Part shown: piece after piece, positions 62,801-64,000 of the stretch
How positions within the stretch are numbered: the stretch's first letter is position 1
How the letters are laid out: every line of letters begins with the position of its first letter
Assembly (NCBI GenBank): GCA_023664625.1
Contig: JAMPFD010000002.1
Coordinates: 1 to 64,000, forward strand
Reading direction: 5' to 3'
Length of the DNA: 64,000 nt
From: Bacillota bacterium
GTDB taxonomy: Bacteria > Bacteroidota > Bacteroidia > Bacteroidales > Bacteroidaceae
The notes under the pieces: generated by a model
What the model saw: the letters and a program-made list of their open reading frames with translations, nothing else
Databases searched by the model: none
What the model was told of the DNA's origin: nothing
Program-made: the position numbers and the translations under genes

Positions 62801-63012
62801 GAAACATAGTCTATCGCATTCTGCAACCTTGACGACTGGTCACCCGTCTTGTGGCTTACAAAAACTTTCACCGCCACATCAGGCAACACCGTCTCTGACA
62901 TTTTGTAGCCGCAATAGCTATAGTCCGGCAGGTCTGCAATGTTCTGGCGTTCCTGTGCACTGCCGCAAATGCAGACGGCAAGGGCACATGTCGCTATAAG
63001 AATCCTTTTCAT
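59863..63012 (-). CDS. Secreted beta-helix protein with a large C-terminal domain, pectin-linked
   Basis: 1049 residues from ATG 63012, which overlaps the DUF3826 stop as ATGA; signal peptide (ILIATCALAVCICGSAQ). Residues 45-480 look like a right-handed parallel beta-helix of the pectate-lyase superfamily (GAILIDRGVYELSTPLRISA, GVVIRGVSKTETVLQKTG, NCGVENLTI, CMSRQPVSEIGGLRRRTFLT). The C-terminal half (about 560-1049) is a separate domain with barrel-like elements (VWNQNYGLWYDRRRDDHERI, QHFFQHNIIEAGAHWVDSPW) ending in a small beta domain. I recall such fusions as DUF6298-type proteins of pectin loci; the activity is not known to me. Context: DUF3826 and a pectate lyase upstream. Confidence 0.7.
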   Translation of the reverse strand: MKRILIATCALAVCICGSAQERQNIADLPDYSYCGYKMSETVLPDVAVKVFVSHKTGDQSSRLQNAIDYVSSLKPDKVTGFRGAILIDRGVYELSTPLRISASGVVIRGVSKTETVLQKTGVDRGAVVYIEGKDDFRAIDTLRITDDYVAAGGKTIHVSASSPTREAREMLIVRPSTKEWIESIGCTVFGGNLPYWGWKPGEMDVRWSRSCTAVNGNELTLDAPLTVALDKKWGESFAVLYDWKGRIANCGVENLTIASDAVRQNASSPALFMLASQPADEDHAWDGVYVENAEDCWVRMCNFQGLAGSAVIIHRGAQQVTVEDCMSRQPVSEIGGLRRRTFLTMGGKCLFLRCYSEEGINDFSAGYCAPGPNAFVQCDAVGSHGFSGGSSSWATGLLFDNVNIEGGGISFKNLELDKWGAGWNTANSTLYQCSASYIDCYSPAEDAKCYAIGCWAYCLGNGVWMSTNDHVNPYSLYTTQVAARLGTDVKERFRILERGHDGATSPSVARAAEMAKEALRPRITLDQWIDSATFSASIDAKGVKSVDGIKQAEPEKAGNVCTPVITAEGTFVLASSSAKNSQPVYMTGRFHRTPWWNGRTRYPYMAKADYAVTRFVPGMEQRGGTDRIDSILVNIRKHGVAVWNQNYGLWYDRRRDDHERIKRQNGDVWAPFFEQSIARSGEGTAWDGLSKYDLTKLNKWYVSRIGQLADAAPEMLIINQHFFQHNIIEAGAHWVDSPWRSANNIQSEGVMTGEGSRGTNFLEPVPFTGDKRIFTADLFYDVTDKERAGLYKQYIWQMLDKFADNPNVYHSISEEFTGPQHFTEFWLDCIGEWQAKTGKDARVILNANKNVTDAVMAKAKYAAIVDAVEIEQWFYDSSLKEPTSADAANAENPKLYAPKGGVNLAPRQHLRLIRTGQPTFMDVYRTVSEVRQAYPSKPVLYYAKAYDRNPWAIVFAGGSCPVLTVKDNALAKALPEMHPVYSSFPYDGIFRMEGKAGKLVYNVTDSSVTLASVTGGNAKGSVFVVNQKDGTLSPLKSSDIPAGTLVWIK

Positions 63013-63614
63013 TTCTTTGCGTTCTTCTTTCTCTCCTCGATACGCTTGAACCAAGCTTCGCGCTCTTTGTTCAGGTCATAGCCGCGTTTGGAGAGGTAAT
63101 TGTTGACACGGCCTTTGTACTTGTTGAAGATTTCATGCTTCCCCTTGCTGTTTCCTGCATCAAGGGCAAGCTCGCGCGCCTCCACCATCCACGCATAGAT
63201 CTGTGCCTTTTCCTCCTCCTTCAGAGTCGGTATTTCATCAAGATATGCCTCGTAGGTCACTTTCACCTTATTATAAGTGATGGCATCCTTCACGGCAATT
63301 ATCTGCTCCTGAGTAAGGTAGAGCGACAGTTGTGCCGGCATCGCGAAATGAGAACGGTAAAGCTTTGAGTCGCGCATAGCCTTGTCTTCGGATTCGTAAA
63401 TATCGTTAAGCTCAAAGTAACGGTTGGCGACAATGTTGCGGACTGCCTCGAATTTCTCGCCTGTAAGGTTGAGTGACTGGATGTTCTTCTCTGAACGCGC
63501 AACGATAGTCTTGACATAAGCGGCATCACGGCCATCACTGTTCAAAACGACACTTTGTGCCACCGCCGAAGCAGTGACACAAAGTGCTATAATCATAAAT
63601 GAGATTTTCTTCAT
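63009..63614 (-). CDS. DUF3826 family secreted protein
   Basis: 201 residues with signal peptide (SFMIIALCVTASAVAQ). Mostly helical, basic C-terminus (EREAWFKRIEERKKNAKK). The sequence pattern (AAYVKTIVARSEKNIQSLNL, KAQIYAWMVEARELALD) is that of DUF3826, which in Bacteroidetes is found in pectin utilisation loci beside PL1 and related lyases. No catalytic residues are evident; a binding or accessory role is likely. It is between the pectate lyase and the beta-helix gene, coupled to the latter by a 4-bp overlap. Confidence 0.82.
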   Translation of the reverse strand: MKKISFMIIALCVTASAVAQSVVLNSDGRDAAYVKTIVARSEKNIQSLNLTGEKFEAVRNIVANRYFELNDIYESEDKAMRDSKLYRSHFAMPAQLSLYLTQEQIIAVKDAITYNKVKVTYEAYLDEIPTLKEEEKAQIYAWMVEARELALDAGNSKGKHEIFNKYKGRVNNYLSKRGYDLNKEREAWFKRIEERKKNAKK

Positions 63615-63669
63615 AAACTTAAATATTTGTTCCTATGTATTTTCCTGACAAAGAATCTTGTCCGTTGCC

Positions 63670-64000
63670 TTAGTCCAGCGAACCTTTGGCTGCAAGAGTG
63701 TCATAATTGTTGGAAAGATCACGCCAGTCAACTTTCACACGCGGGTCGATGCCGTTGATATACTTCTCGATATTTGTATATCCGTCACCGTTGCAGTCCT
63801 TCTGTGCATCAGTAGGGTCATTCGGATTGAGACCGTACTTTATCTCCCAGGCGTCAGGCATGCCGTCACCGTCGGAGTCAATGCGTGGAGTGCCGTGATA
63901 CTCAGGGTAGCCGCCCATCTGGCGAGGGTCGGTTATGATGCCCTGCTTATAGGAGTCCTTAGGCAGGCGGCGGTATTTGAAAGAGCCGTCAGGAGCCTTT
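63670..64000 (-). CDS. Pectate lyase (PL1-like), C-terminal part, cut by window edge
   Basis: The frame is open to the right edge; only the last 109 or so residues are visible. They contain GGYPEYHGTPRIDSDGDGMP followed by DAWEIKYGLNPNDPTD and CNGDGYTNIEKYINGIDP, two calcium-binding DxDxDG loops of the thrombospondin-3/dockerin type that close Bacteroidetes PL1 pectate lyases. The catalytic domain is outside the window, so the family is inferred from this tail and from the DUF3826 gene that follows after 55 nt. Confidence 0.7.
   Translation of the reverse strand, partial: KAPDGSFKYRRLPKDSYKQGIITDPRQMGGYPEYHGTPRIDSDGDGMPDAWEIKYGLNPNDPTDAQKDCNGDGYTNIEKYINGIDPRVKVDWRDLSNNYDTLAAKGSLD

Overview
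The window looks like a chromosome segment of a Bacteroidales bacterium, most likely Prevotellaceae or a near relative. Reasons: promoters of the Bacteroidetes type (TTTG, 19-20 nt, TAnnTTTG), an ArgF'-type ornithine carbamoyltransferase, a type 9 secretion sorting domain, many secreted SPI/SPII glycan-degrading enzymes, a DUF5723 outer-membrane protein and DUF3826 beside a pectate lyase. Nothing was searched; all names come from motifs and recalled family features.

Layout. (1) 1-6.5 kb: a decayed mobile element. Two tandem tyrosine recombinases, both broken by frameshifts or stops, are followed by a degenerate array of 8-bp units, an intact excisionase-like HTH gene, the stump of a MobV-type relaxase and two GNAT acetyltransferases as cargo. 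A perfect 44-bp palindrome sits ahead of the first recombinase. (2) 6.9-15.9 kb: one long leftward arginine/proline block, argR - acyltransferase - argG - tRNA-Pro - argC - argD - proC - proB - proA - argF', with ARG-box-like sites at the argR promoter and a terminator after argF'. argB, argH and the N-acyl-deacylase are not here. (3) 16.2-19.5 kb: recG, which has no ordinary start codon, and a trypsin-like lipoprotein protease. (4) 20.2-27.4 kb: a leftward polymorphic-toxin locus: a small T9SS-sorting-domain protein, a large SpvB/VCBS/YD-repeat Rhs protein now split into five open frames, a probable GIY-YIG-like toxin tip and a likely immunity gene. (5) 27.7-28.7 kb: an rRNA-operon-like promoter and leader with no rRNA, then a fragment of a second ftsZ lacking the GTP-binding signature loop, closed by a strong hairpin.

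(6) 28.7-38.9 kb leftward and 40.2-50.5 kb rightward: a pectin-side-chain (rhamnogalacturonan-II type) degradation gene set: GH143-GH142 fusion, GH78, an STN-fused alpha/beta-hydrolase esterase and GH2; then GH106, an SGNH O-acetylesterase and a second GH2. The right half is preceded by a glycosyltransferase, a TtcA-like PP-loop protein and a PatB-type C-S lyase. No SusC/SusD pair lies in the window. (7) 50.6-51.7 kb: two small lipoproteins. (8) 52.6-55.4 kb: nagB, nitroreductase, VanZ-like and thioesterase genes. (9) 55.5-59.1 kb: a DUF5723 outer-membrane protein and its partner lipoprotein. (10) 59.9-64.0 kb: a second pectin block (beta-helix protein, DUF3826, pectate lyase cut by the window edge).

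Four intergenic gaps (6.66, 19.95, 52.23 and 59.64 kb) carry the same element: a palindrome around GGTTACC, repeated with an exact 22-bp spacing. It is not explained by any annotated gene and is, with the 8-bp array, the T9SS/Rhs pair and the ftsZ fragment, among the most interesting signals here.
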